Shown here piece by piece: positions 8,152 through 15,979 of a stretch of 64,000 bases of DNA. Where the stretch lies: positions 1 through 64,000 of the forward strand of contig NZ_FOMZ01000019.1 in assembly GCF_900112765.1 (NCBI RefSeq), in the 5' to 3' direction. The notes beneath the pieces are model-generated. The model was not told where the DNA came from, did not search any database, and worked only from the letters and a program-made list of their open reading frames with translations. A program made the translations under genes and the position numbers. This DNA is from Actinopolyspora alba (GTDB lineage Bacteria > Actinomycetota > Actinomycetes > Mycobacteriales > Pseudonocardiaceae). Every line of letters begins with the position of its first letter. The first letter of the stretch is position 1.

Positions 8152-10713
8152 TTGACCGCCGAAGCCCTCCCCGCCGAGCTTCGTCGCACGATCGTGCAGC
8201 TCGCGCGCACACCTCGCCTACTGGTCGCCTGCGACTACGACGGCACGCTGGCCCCGATCGTGGGGGATCCGAGTCAGGCCAAACCACTACCCGAATCCGT
8301 ACACGCGATGCGTTCGCTGGCCGCGCTGCCCACCACGACCGCCGCGGTCATCTCGGGCAGGGCGCTGCGGGACCTCGCCACGCTGTCCCGGCTGCCCGCG
8401 GAGGTTCACCTGGTGGGCAGCCACGGTTCCGAGTTCGACGTCGGTTTCGTGCACGAGCTCGACCCGGACACCACGCACCTGCGCACTCAACTGCAGCGCA
8501 GCCTGCAGGAGATCACCGCCGGTCAGCCGGGGGTGACGCTGGAGGCGAAACCGGCCAGCGTGGCCGTGCACGTCCGCAGGGCGGACCCCGAAATCAGCGA
8601 GCGCGTGCTCGACGCGGTCCGCTCCGGACCGGCCACCTGGGAAGGCGTGCAGGTCACCGCGGGCAAGTCGGTGATGGAACTCGCCGTGGTGGAGACCGAC
8701 AAGGGCAACGCCTTCGAGTCGCTGCGGCACCAGACCGGTTGCACCGGGGCGATCTTCCTCGGCGACGACGTCACCGACGAGAAGGTCTTCAGCAAACTGC
8801 ACGGCCCGGACCTGGGCATCAAGGTCGGCGAGGGTGACACGCTGGGCCACTACCGGGTGCCGGACACACCAGGGGTGGCGACGGTGCTCGCCCTGCTCAT
8901 GGAGGAACGCCGCACCTGGCTGTACGGCGAGCAGGCACCCGCCATCGAGCGGCTGTCGATGCTGGCCAACGAGCGCACGGTGGCGCTGCTGACGCCGGAC
9001 GCCCGGGTCACGTGGATGTGCCACCCCGGCCCGGACTCCGCCGCGGTGTTCGCCGATCTGCTGGGGGGTCATGGCGCCGGGCACTTCTCGGTGCTGCCCG
9101 CGCAGCCGCAGCCGGAGAACGGCAACGGTGCGCCGCGCAGCACGCTGCCGCTGGGGCAGCGCTACGTTCCCGGCACCATGACGGTGGAGACCCGCTGGTC
9201 GCGGTTGCTGGTAACCGACTACCTGGAGCACGGCGGCGACTCCCACCGCACGGACCTGATCCGGGTGATCAGCGGCAGCATCAAGGCCGAGGTGGAGTTC
9301 GCGCCCCGCCCCGAGTTCGGCCAGGTTCCGGTGCGGATGACCGCCGAGGCGGAGGGAATCCGGGTGCACGGCACCTCCGAACCGATGGTGCTCTACTCGC
9401 CCTCGGTGAAGTGGCGGATCACTTCGGACGGTATGCACGAGTCCGCGCACGCGGAGCTGGACCTGTCCGAGGATTCCCCGGTGGTGCTGGAACTGCGCTG
9501 CGGCACGGAAACGCTGGCGGGTTCGGATCTCGCCGAACCGGAGCGGCGGTCGATCGCGAACCGGTACTGGTCGGATTGGGTGAAACAGCTGCGGTTGCCG
9601 GGTGTGGAAACCGACCTGGTGGTGCGTTCGGCGTTGACGCTGCGGGGGCTCTGCAACACCGACACCGGCGGGATCATGGCCGCGGCCACCACGTCCCTGC
9701 CGGAGGAGATCGGTGGGGTGCGCAACTGGGACTACCGCTACTGCTGGCTGCGGGACGGAGCGATGAGCGCCCGCGCGCTGGTCTCCCTGGGATCCACCGC
9801 CGAGGCCGAGGCGTTCCTGGACTGGCTGCACCGGGTGATGGACACCCTGCCCGGCCCGGAACGGCTGCACCCGTTGTACTCGCTGGCCGGTGGCACACTC
9901 GGCCCGGAGGCGGTCATCGACACCCTGCCGGGGTACGCCGGTTCCCGGCCGGTGCGGGTGGGCAACCTGGCCGATCAGCAGGTGCAGCTGGACGTGTTCG
10001 GGCCCGTGGTGGAGCTGGCCACGGATCTGGCGCTGGCGCACGGCAAGCTGCGCGACGCCGACTGGGAACTGGTCAGGGGCATGGCGGAGGCCGTGACCCG
10101 GCGCTGGTTCGAGCCGGACCACGGCATCTGGGAGGAACGCGACGTTCCCAGGCACCACGTCTACTCCAAGGTGATGTGCTGGGTCACGATCGACCGGGCG
10201 ATCAAGCTGGCGGCGCACTACGACCGGACGGCCGAGCCGGGGTGGATGCAGCTGCGCGAGCAGATCGCCGAGGACATCCTCAAGAACGGCTGGCATCCGG
10301 ACGTGCAGGCGTTCACCACCGCCTACGAGGGGTCGGACCTGGACGCGGCCTCGCTGTACGTGGGGCTTTCCGGTCTGATCGATCCGAGCGACGAGCGGTT
10401 CAGGTCCACCGTCACGGCGATCGAGTCGGAGCTGCGCAGCGGTTCGACGGTGTACCGCTACCGCCGCGACGACGGTCTGCCCGGCCACGAGGGCGGATTC
10501 CACCTGTGCGCCACCTGGCTGATCGAGTCCTACCTGCTGATCGGCAGGCGCACCGAGGCGGAGGAGCTGTTCCAGCAGATCGTGGACAACGCGGGCCCCA
10601 CCGGCCTGCTGTCCGAGGAGTACGACCCGATCGCGGAACGCTCGCTGGGCAACCACCCGCAGGCGTACTCCCACCTCGGGCTGATCCGCTGCGCCCAGCT
10701 GCTGGACGAATGA
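8152..10713 (+). CDS. Fused trehalose-6-phosphate phosphatase and GH15 glycoside hydrolase
   Basis: Residues 1-245 are an OtsB-type HAD phosphatase: DYDGT with the nucleophile Asp, ISGRALRDL, GSHGSE, and the acidic FLGDDVTDE motif. Residues about 260-850 are a GH15 domain like bacterial trehalase/glucoamylase: NERTVALLTPDARVTW, RNWDYRYCWLRDGA (about 523), a general-acid Glu in GIWEER (about 657) and a base Glu in SEEYDP (about 820). The TTG at 8152 is preferred over GTG 8146 because AGGAG ends seven bases before it; for the GTG the site is almost adjacent. One polypeptide could both dephosphorylate trehalose 6-phosphate and act on a product sugar. The GH15 substrate (trehalose or an alpha-glucan) is not decided by sequence. 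Confidence 0.9.
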   Translation: MTAEALPAELRRTIVQLARTPRLLVACDYDGTLAPIVGDPSQAKPLPESVHAMRSLAALPTTTAAVISGRALRDLATLSRLPAEVHLVGSHGSEFDVGFVHELDPDTTHLRTQLQRSLQEITAGQPGVTLEAKPASVAVHVRRADPEISERVLDAVRSGPATWEGVQVTAGKSVMELAVVETDKGNAFESLRHQTGCTGAIFLGDDVTDEKVFSKLHGPDLGIKVGEGDTLGHYRVPDTPGVATVLALLMEERRTWLYGEQAPAIERLSMLANERTVALLTPDARVTWMCHPGPDSAAVFADLLGGHGAGHFSVLPAQPQPENGNGAPRSTLPLGQRYVPGTMTVETRWSRLLVTDYLEHGGDSHRTDLIRVISGSIKAEVEFAPRPEFGQVPVRMTAEAEGIRVHGTSEPMVLYSPSVKWRITSDGMHESAHAELDLSEDSPVVLELRCGTETLAGSDLAEPERRSIANRYWSDWVKQLRLPGVETDLVVRSALTLRGLCNTDTGGIMAAATTSLPEEIGGVRNWDYRYCWLRDGAMSARALVSLGSTAEAEAFLDWLHRVMDTLPGPERLHPLYSLAGGTLGPEAVIDTLPGYAGSRPVRVGNLADQQVQLDVFGPVVELATDLALAHGKLRDADWELVRGMAEAVTRRWFEPDHGIWEERDVPRHHVYSKVMCWVTIDRAIKLAAHYDRTAEPGWMQLREQIAEDILKNGWHPDVQAFTTAYEGSDLDAASLYVGLSGLIDPSDERFRSTVTAIESELRSGSTVYRYRRDDGLPGHEGGFHLCATWLIESYLLIGRRTEAEELFQQIVDNAGPTGLLSEEYDPIAERSLGNHPQAYSHLGLIRCAQLLDE

Positions 10714-11025
10714 GTCGAGCGACGACCGGCTGACAGCGGTTCACCCCGGTTCGCACCGCCGGTGGCGGGGCGCGTGTTACCGCGTTCCGCCACCGTTCGC
10801 TCGACGCCCCACCGTTCGGCCGACGCATCGCCGAGACGTTCGAGGGCGCTACCGAATTCTCTGGCGTGGGGCCGCCGGTAACGGGAATTACGCACCGATC
10901 TCCCGAACGAGTCACGAATCACACTCGGTGACGCGATATTTCGCCCGAACGGAGGACAACCACACGCCACTACCGATACGCTACCGATCGGCCGGTGGTG
11001 CTCGGGAATCGCTCAGGGGGCGTCG
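10714..11025. other. Intergenic region before the DUF4178 operon
   Basis: This 312-base gap contains no supported gene. Its right end, AGGGGG at 11015-11020, is the ribosome site of the next gene. No clear terminator was seen for the preceding gene. Confidence 0.4.
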
Positions 11026-11649
11026 TTGAACATATTCGTGATCCTTCCGATCCTGATCCTGCTGATAGCGCTGGTGGCGGTCGTGGTCGCGCTCGTGCTC
11101 CGGGGTCGGCGTTCGCAGCGGGGCGGCTCCGGCCACGGCGAACGGGGGCCGAAGGACCCGTTCGACACCGCCGATCAGGACGCGCTGCGCGGGGATCCGC
11201 GGTCGTTGACCGCGGGCGACATCGTGGAGATCCGGGGAACGTCCTACACGGTGCGGGGAACGCTGCGACTGTCGGAGGGCAGCTGGCGCTGGTCGGAACA
11301 CCTGCTGGACGACGCCAAGGGCACGCAGGTGTGGCTGGGAGTCGAGGAGGACCCCGACCTGGTACTTACACAGTGGACACCCGTGGAAACGGACGAGGTG
11401 CCGACGCCGGGACCCGCGAAGCTGGGATTCGGCGAACGGGAGTTCCGGTCCGAGGAGTCCGGCACGGCGCGGTTCCGCAGCGAGGCGACCACCGGCCTCG
11501 ACGAGAACGGTAGCGTGCGCTACCACGACTACGAAGCCTCCGACGGCACGGTGCTCGGTTTCGAGTCCTTCGACGGTGCCGATTGGGAAGCCACCCTGGG
11601 CGAGGAACTCACCCGCTACGACGTGCGTATCTATCCGGCTTCGGCCTGA
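11026..11649 (+). CDS. DUF4178 membrane-anchored protein
   Basis: The 207-residue protein starts with one strong membrane helix (residues 2-25, FVILPILILLIALVAVVVAL), then a basic linker. A DUF4178 domain covers about 60-205, with repeated beta-type motifs such as LTAGDIVEIRGTSYTVRGTL and VRYHDYEASDGTVLGFES. The function of DUF4178 is unknown. It is the first gene of a five-gene run that ends with a spermidine-synthase-like enzyme. The start is TTG, with AGGGGG five bases upstream. A 21-base gap to the next gene suggests an operon. Confidence 0.75.
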   Translation: MNIFVILPILILLIALVAVVVALVLRGRRSQRGGSGHGERGPKDPFDTADQDALRGDPRSLTAGDIVEIRGTSYTVRGTLRLSEGSWRWSEHLLDDAKGTQVWLGVEEDPDLVLTQWTPVETDEVPTPGPAKLGFGEREFRSEESGTARFRSEATTGLDENGSVRYHDYEASDGTVLGFESFDGADWEATLGEELTRYDVRIYPASA

Positions 11650-11670
11650 CGGGAGGAATCGGGCGAGGCG

Positions 11671-12108
11671 ATGAAACCGAAATTCTGGTTCGTCATCGCG
11701 GGGCTGACGGCGTTTCTGGCGCTGCTCATCGCGATGGTCATGATCTTTTCGACCGGCACGGGGCCACGGGCCTACGTGGCGAAGAACTACACCAGGGCCG
11801 TCCAGCTGGACAAACCGGGTGACGACGACAACAAGGCCTACACCTCGAAACTCGAACCGTCCGCCGTGGCCGACGACATCACCGACACCTGGGAACCGGT
11901 CTCGCAGTACGCGGAGGGCAGCGGCATCTACCTGCGCTACAGCGACGACGCCGTGATCGTTCAGCCGCGTAACCGAGGGTCGGTCATCCACGTCATGGAA
12001 CTCGACGAGGCCAACAACCACTACCACCACGTCGTCGGCGGCGTCTGGGGCTGGGGCGGACCGCACGGACAGAGCTTCCGGGGCGGCGGACCGGGATCGG
12101 GCAAATGA
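11671..12108 (+). CDS. DUF4247 protein
   Basis: The 145-residue protein has a membrane helix at 5-27 (or an uncleaved signal), then a small exported domain of the DUF4247 type with GIYLRYSDDAVIVQPR, and a Gly/His-rich tail (HYHHVVGGVWGWGG). Function is unknown. It lies 21 bases after the DUF4178 gene, and its last four bases overlap the next start (ATGA), so co-translation is likely. The same set of small membrane proteins next to a SpeE-like enzyme recurs in actinomycetes as I remember it; this needs a neighbourhood search. Confidence 0.7.
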   Translation: MKPKFWFVIAGLTAFLALLIAMVMIFSTGTGPRAYVAKNYTRAVQLDKPGDDDNKAYTSKLEPSAVADDITDTWEPVSQYAEGSGIYLRYSDDAVIVQPRNRGSVIHVMELDEANNHYHHVVGGVWGWGGPHGQSFRGGGPGSGK

Positions 12109-13136
12109 GCACGGGGAACAGCGGAACGAACGACAACAAGACCGGGAAGATCGTCGGGCTGCTGGCGTTCTTCGGGATCGCCGCCGTGGTGCTCACCCTG
12201 ATCGTGCTGGGCACGGGTGGAAAGGGCGGTTCGGACTCGTTCTACGGTGAGGAGAGCGACAGATACTCCCGGATGCAGAGCTACGGCGGGCAGTCCATCC
12301 CCCGGTTCACCGACACCGAGTCCCGCCAGCTGTCCGAGGAGCTCGTCGAGGCGGAGCGACGCTACGGTATCTGTTTCGGGTGGAAGCTGACCGACGGCGA
12401 TGATGATCTCGAATATTCCGAGCTCTACGAGTCCCAACCGGACTACGACATAGGGATGCCCGCCGAGGGGGATTCCGGGACATCTCAGCCAGACGAGTCC
12501 AACTCCCCGGCGGATCCCGCCCACAGCTACGACCAGGGGTCCAGCCGCGGCTCGAACACTCCGGCCAGTACCTGCGAGAAGTGGGTCGAACTGCGGGCCA
12601 CCGTCGCCTACACCTCGTCGACCAGCGAGCAGTGGAGCGCCGTCGAGCTGGAGATCGCCCAGGACTCCGACTCGAACATGGACCTGCCGCACGACTCGGA
12701 CTTCGCCGAGCTCGGCATCACGGCCAAACGGTTCATCGAGGCCCCGGTGGACACCACCGGCCAGGCGGCGATCGCGTTGCCACTGCTGCTGACCCAGGAA
12801 GGATCGCTTCCCGCCCGTTCGGCCGAGAGCAGGACCGAGACCCGTGCCGCGGAACCGCTACCGAGTGCCGACACCGGGATTCCCGGGCTGTGGCGCTGGG
12901 TGTGGCTGGTGATGCTCGGAATCGTCACGGTGCTCGGAATCGTGCTCGGCACCGTCGGCCTCGTACGGCAGCGGGGCGGGGACGGCTCGGACGGGCCGCC
13001 GAGCGGTCCTCCCGAACAGGGACCACCACCCGGGCAGGGACCACCACCCGGGCAGGGACCACCTCCGGGGCAGCAGCCGCCGCAACCTCCCCCACCCGAT
13101 CGATCCCCCGGTCCGCGACGGCCACCACAGCCGTGA
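12105..13136 (+). CDS. Two-helix membrane protein with proline-rich tail, unknown function
   Basis: I do not recognise a family for this 343-residue protein. One membrane helix lies at about 16-36. An acidic, Ser/Asp-rich outer domain (about 40-255) contains two cysteines (ICFGW and ASTCEKW) that could form a disulfide. A second helix lies at about 262-285, and a cytoplasmic tail contains three direct PPPGQG units followed by more prolines. It overlaps the upstream gene by four bases. The topology, with a large outer loop and a Pro-rich inner tail, suggests an envelope scaffold or sensor, but that is only inference. Confidence 0.7.
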   Translation: MSTGNSGTNDNKTGKIVGLLAFFGIAAVVLTLIVLGTGGKGGSDSFYGEESDRYSRMQSYGGQSIPRFTDTESRQLSEELVEAERRYGICFGWKLTDGDDDLEYSELYESQPDYDIGMPAEGDSGTSQPDESNSPADPAHSYDQGSSRGSNTPASTCEKWVELRATVAYTSSTSEQWSAVELEIAQDSDSNMDLPHDSDFAELGITAKRFIEAPVDTTGQAAIALPLLLTQEGSLPARSAESRTETRAAEPLPSADTGIPGLWRWVWLVMLGIVTVLGIVLGTVGLVRQRGGDGSDGPPSGPPEQGPPPGQGPPPGQGPPPGQQPPQPPPPDRSPGPRRPPQP

Positions 13137-13216
13137 CCCGACCACGACAGCCCGGCCACGCCCACCACAGCGGTGACCGGTGATCCGTTCACATCACGAC
13201 CCGAAAGGCGCAACAG

Positions 13217-13642
13217 TTGTTCCAGGAACTGCTCTTCGGCCTGTCCGCGGCGATCGCCTACGGCATCGTCGGGGCCGTACTGATGGTCCTCGGCTACGTG
13301 CTCGTGGACCTGGCCACTCCGGGCAAGCTCCGCGACCTCATCTGGGTGCACCGCAACGCGAACGCGGCCATCCTGCTGGTGTCCGGGCTCATCGGCGTGG
13401 GCGTCATCCTCACCACCGCGATCGCGGCCAGCTCGAACGACCTGGTTTACGGACTGATCGGCACGCTGGCCTACGGGCTGCTCGGCCTGATCCTGATGGG
13501 CCTGTCCTTCCTGCTCATCGACGCGATCACACCTGGAAGGCTCGGTGACGAGCTCGCCACCGAGTCCGTCCACCCGGGCACCTGGGTCTCGGCCTCCTCG
13601 CACGTGGTGATCGCGACGATCATCGCCGCGGCGATCTGGTGA
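13217..13642 (+). CDS. DUF350 membrane protein
   Basis: The 141-residue protein has four membrane helices arranged as two similar halves, each with the pattern IAYGIVGAVLMVLGYVLVDLATPGKL then AYGLLGLILMGLSFLLIDAITPGRL. This internal duplication is characteristic of DUF350 (YjfL-like) proteins of unknown function. The start is TTG at 13217 with GAAAGG upstream. The gene sits 34 bases before the SpeE-like gene. In other bacteria, DUF350 genes are also found with polyamine-synthase-like genes, consistent with a joint role here. Confidence 0.8.
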   Translation: MFQELLFGLSAAIAYGIVGAVLMVLGYVLVDLATPGKLRDLIWVHRNANAAILLVSGLIGVGVILTTAIAASSNDLVYGLIGTLAYGLLGLILMGLSFLLIDAITPGRLGDELATESVHPGTWVSASSHVVIATIIAAAIW

Positions 13643-13676
13643 CCCACCGCTCCCCATCGAAGAGCAGCGAAACGCC

Positions 13677-15317
13677 ATGAGCAGCACCGCGCAGGACGAC
13701 CACCTCGACGGGACGACGGATTCCGAACCGGACGGAGCGACCGAGGACACCGCGACGACCCGGCAGCACCGGTACCGTCGCCCCGGCATGGCGCGGTTCG
13801 CGGTGCTGCTTGCGGTGTTCGTCTGCTCGGCCTGCGGGCTGGTCTACGAGCTCGCGCTGGTCGCGCTCGGCAGTTACCTGATCGGCAACAGCGTGGGGCA
13901 GGCTTCCATCGTGCTGTCGCTGATGGTGTTCGCCATGGGCCTCGGCGCGCTGCTCGCCAAACCGCTGCAACGCTGGGCGGCGGTCTCCTTCGTCGCCGTG
14001 GAGCTGGTGCTGGCGCTGCTCGGCGGGCTCAGCGTGCTCGGCCTGTACGCCGCCTTCGCGTGGCTGAGCATGTACATGCCGATGCTGATCGTGACCTCGC
14101 TGGTACTGGGCACGCTGATCGGCGCGGAGATTCCGCTGCTGATGGTGCTGCTGCAGCGGATCAGGCGGCAGGAAGCGGGCTCGGCGGTGGCCGACATGTT
14201 CGCCGCGGACTACGTGGGAGCCCTCCTCGGTGGGCTGGCCTTTCCGTTCCTGCTGCTGCCGCTGCTGGGCCAGGTCCAGGGCGCCCTGCTGGTGGGCATG
14301 CTCAACGCGGCGGCCGGTCTGGGCCTGATCCTGACGGTGTACCGCGTCGAGCTGGGAAAGCGGCTCGTCGTGCTGCTGACGGCCTCGGTGGTGCTGATCG
14401 GTGGGGTGCTGGGCGGCGCGTTCGCGCTGTCCGACCGGTTCGAGACGACGGCGCGCCAGGCGCTCTACGACGATCCGGTGGTGCACGCGGAGCGGTCGAA
14501 GTACCAGGAGATCGTGATCACCAGTTCCAAGTCGCTGTCCGGCAGGACCGACACCCGGCTGTTCCTCAACGGCGATCTGCAGTTCAGCTCGGTGGACGAG
14601 CGTCGTTACCACGAGGCGCTGGTGCATCCGGCCATGGTGGGCGATCACTCCGAGGTGCTGATCCTGGGTGGCGGTGACGGACTCGCGCTGCGCGAGGTGC
14701 TGCGCTATCCGGACGTGGAGCGGGTGACCCTGGTCGAGCTGGACCCCGCGGTGCTGCGGTTGGGGCGCGAGGATCCGCGGCTGACCTCGCTGAACGAGCA
14801 CGCCTTCGACGATCCCCGGGTGAACACCGTCTCGGCGGACGCGTTCAGCTGGCTGCGCGACAACCGGCGGCGCTACGACACGGTGCTGGTGGACATGCCG
14901 GATCCGGACTCCACCGAGACCGCGAAGCTGTACTCCACGGAGTTCTACTCGCTGGTGCGCCGCTCGATGGCCGAGGGGGCCAGAGTCAACGTGCAGGCGG
15001 GGTCGCCGTACTTCGCACCTAAGGCCTACTGGTGCGTCGAGGCATCGATGCGGCAGGCGGGACTGGCCACGGTGCCGTACTCCCGCCCCATCCCGAGCTT
15101 CGGGCAGTGGGGTTTCCAGCTGGGGGCCTCGGGGGACTCGGCGCCGTCACCGCGGCTGCCCGAGGAGGTACCCGAGCTGCGCACGTTGGACGAGCGGACG
15201 CTGCGCGCGGCGACCGTGTTCCCGCCGGATCGGGACCGGATCGCCGACATCGAACCATCCACTCTGATGCACCCGAGAATCGTGCGGTACGAACGCGGGG
15301 CCTGGCGGAACTACTGA
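13677..15317 (+). CDS. Membrane-anchored spermidine-synthase-like aminopropyltransferase
   Basis: The 546-residue protein joins an N-terminal membrane domain of about seven helices (residues 40-260, starting VLLAVFVCSACGLVYELAL) to a C-terminal spermidine synthase fold. The fold includes the nucleotide-binding loop VLILGGGDGLALREVL, the acidic ribose-binding VELDPAVL, and VDMPDPDSTETAKLYS in place of the usual DSSDPxGPAxxLF segment. The reaction would be transfer of an aminopropyl group, or an SAM-dependent analogue, at the membrane. The exact substrate is unknown, and many such membrane-fused enzymes are uncharacterised. It closes the five-gene run starting at 11026. Confidence 0.85.
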   Translation: MSSTAQDDHLDGTTDSEPDGATEDTATTRQHRYRRPGMARFAVLLAVFVCSACGLVYELALVALGSYLIGNSVGQASIVLSLMVFAMGLGALLAKPLQRWAAVSFVAVELVLALLGGLSVLGLYAAFAWLSMYMPMLIVTSLVLGTLIGAEIPLLMVLLQRIRRQEAGSAVADMFAADYVGALLGGLAFPFLLLPLLGQVQGALLVGMLNAAAGLGLILTVYRVELGKRLVVLLTASVVLIGGVLGGAFALSDRFETTARQALYDDPVVHAERSKYQEIVITSSKSLSGRTDTRLFLNGDLQFSSVDERRYHEALVHPAMVGDHSEVLILGGGDGLALREVLRYPDVERVTLVELDPAVLRLGREDPRLTSLNEHAFDDPRVNTVSADAFSWLRDNRRRYDTVLVDMPDPDSTETAKLYSTEFYSLVRRSMAEGARVNVQAGSPYFAPKAYWCVEASMRQAGLATVPYSRPIPSFGQWGFQLGASGDSAPSPRLPEEVPELRTLDERTLRAATVFPPDRDRIADIEPSTLMHPRIVRYERGAWRNY

Positions 15318-15402
15318 CCGGTTTCCCCCGGTTTCCGCCGAGCGCGTTCCCCTGGGGCACCCGGGCGGAGGTCCTCGGTCCGGCCGCGTCGGTCAGACCG
15401 GG

Positions 15403-15933
15403 TCAGTCAGGCTGCGAGGGTGCGGGCGGCGCGGGCGCGGGGGGACCTTCCAGGGAGCGCAACAGCTCCGCCAGCCCACCGGAGACCGCCTCCCGCTGTT
15501 TGGCGTTCATCCCGGCCAGCAGCTCGCGCTCGGCTTCCAGATTGCGGGCGAACGCCCTGTCGATGAGCTCCGCACCGTGGTCGGTGATCCGCACCCGCGC
15601 GCTGCGGCGGTCGTGCTGGTCCCGGACGCGTTCGAGGAGACCGCGTTCGGCCAGCTGCTGCACCCGTTTGGTGGTCGCCGCTCCGGAGGCGACCATCAGG
15701 CCGTTCAGCCGCCCCGGTGTGACCGGTTCTCCGCTGCGGCGCAGCGCGGAGAGCAGATCGAACTCGGCCCGGTTGAGCCCCTCGTCACCGAGGACGGTGT
15801 CCAATCGTTGCCGCAGCAGGGCGGCGGTGCGGAACACCCGCCCGATGATCTCCATGCTGGAGGTGTCCAGCTCGGGGTGGATCTCCTTCCACTGCCCGCG
15901 TGCGGCACTGATGATGTCCGGCGTGCGTCTCAT
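15403..15933 (-). CDS. MarR-family transcriptional regulator
   Basis: The 176-residue protein has the MarR winged-helix layout: helices, then LNRAEFDLLSALRRSGEPVTPGRL, a recognition helix ASGAATTKRVQQLAERG, and the wing LLERVRDQHDRRSARVRITDHG. The tail ends in a short Pro/Ala stretch. It is divergent from an FUSC-type transporter with only 46 bases between starts. A symmetric site in that gap makes it the probable repressor of both genes, responding to a small aromatic or phenolic ligand as is usual for the family. The ligand is unknown. Confidence 0.88.
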   Translation of the reverse strand: MRRTPDIISAARGQWKEIHPELDTSSMEIIGRVFRTAALLRQRLDTVLGDEGLNRAEFDLLSALRRSGEPVTPGRLNGLMVASGAATTKRVQQLAERGLLERVRDQHDRRSARVRITDHGAELIDRAFARNLEAERELLAGMNAKQREAVSGGLAELLRSLEGPPAPAPPAPSQPD

Positions 15934-15949
15934 CCCACCATCACTTCAC

Positions 15950-15975
15950 TAGTAAAATACTTGTGTATTACAATA
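15950..15975. promoter_or_regulatory. Candidate MarR operator
   Basis: TAGTAAAATAC (15950-15960) and GTATTACAATA (15965-15975) form an imperfect inverted repeat, 8 of 11 positions, around TTGT. It is AT-rich in a GC-rich genome and lies between the divergent starts, five bases from the transporter GTG. Binding there would block both promoters. The call is from symmetry and position. Confidence 0.6.
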
Positions 15976-15979
15976 GAAC

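Noticed and set aside
8287-10674. Long open frame (795 codons) on the reverse strand across otsB-GH15
   Set aside because: Antisense shadow caused by high GC content; no family motifs, while the forward frame has complete catalytic motifs.
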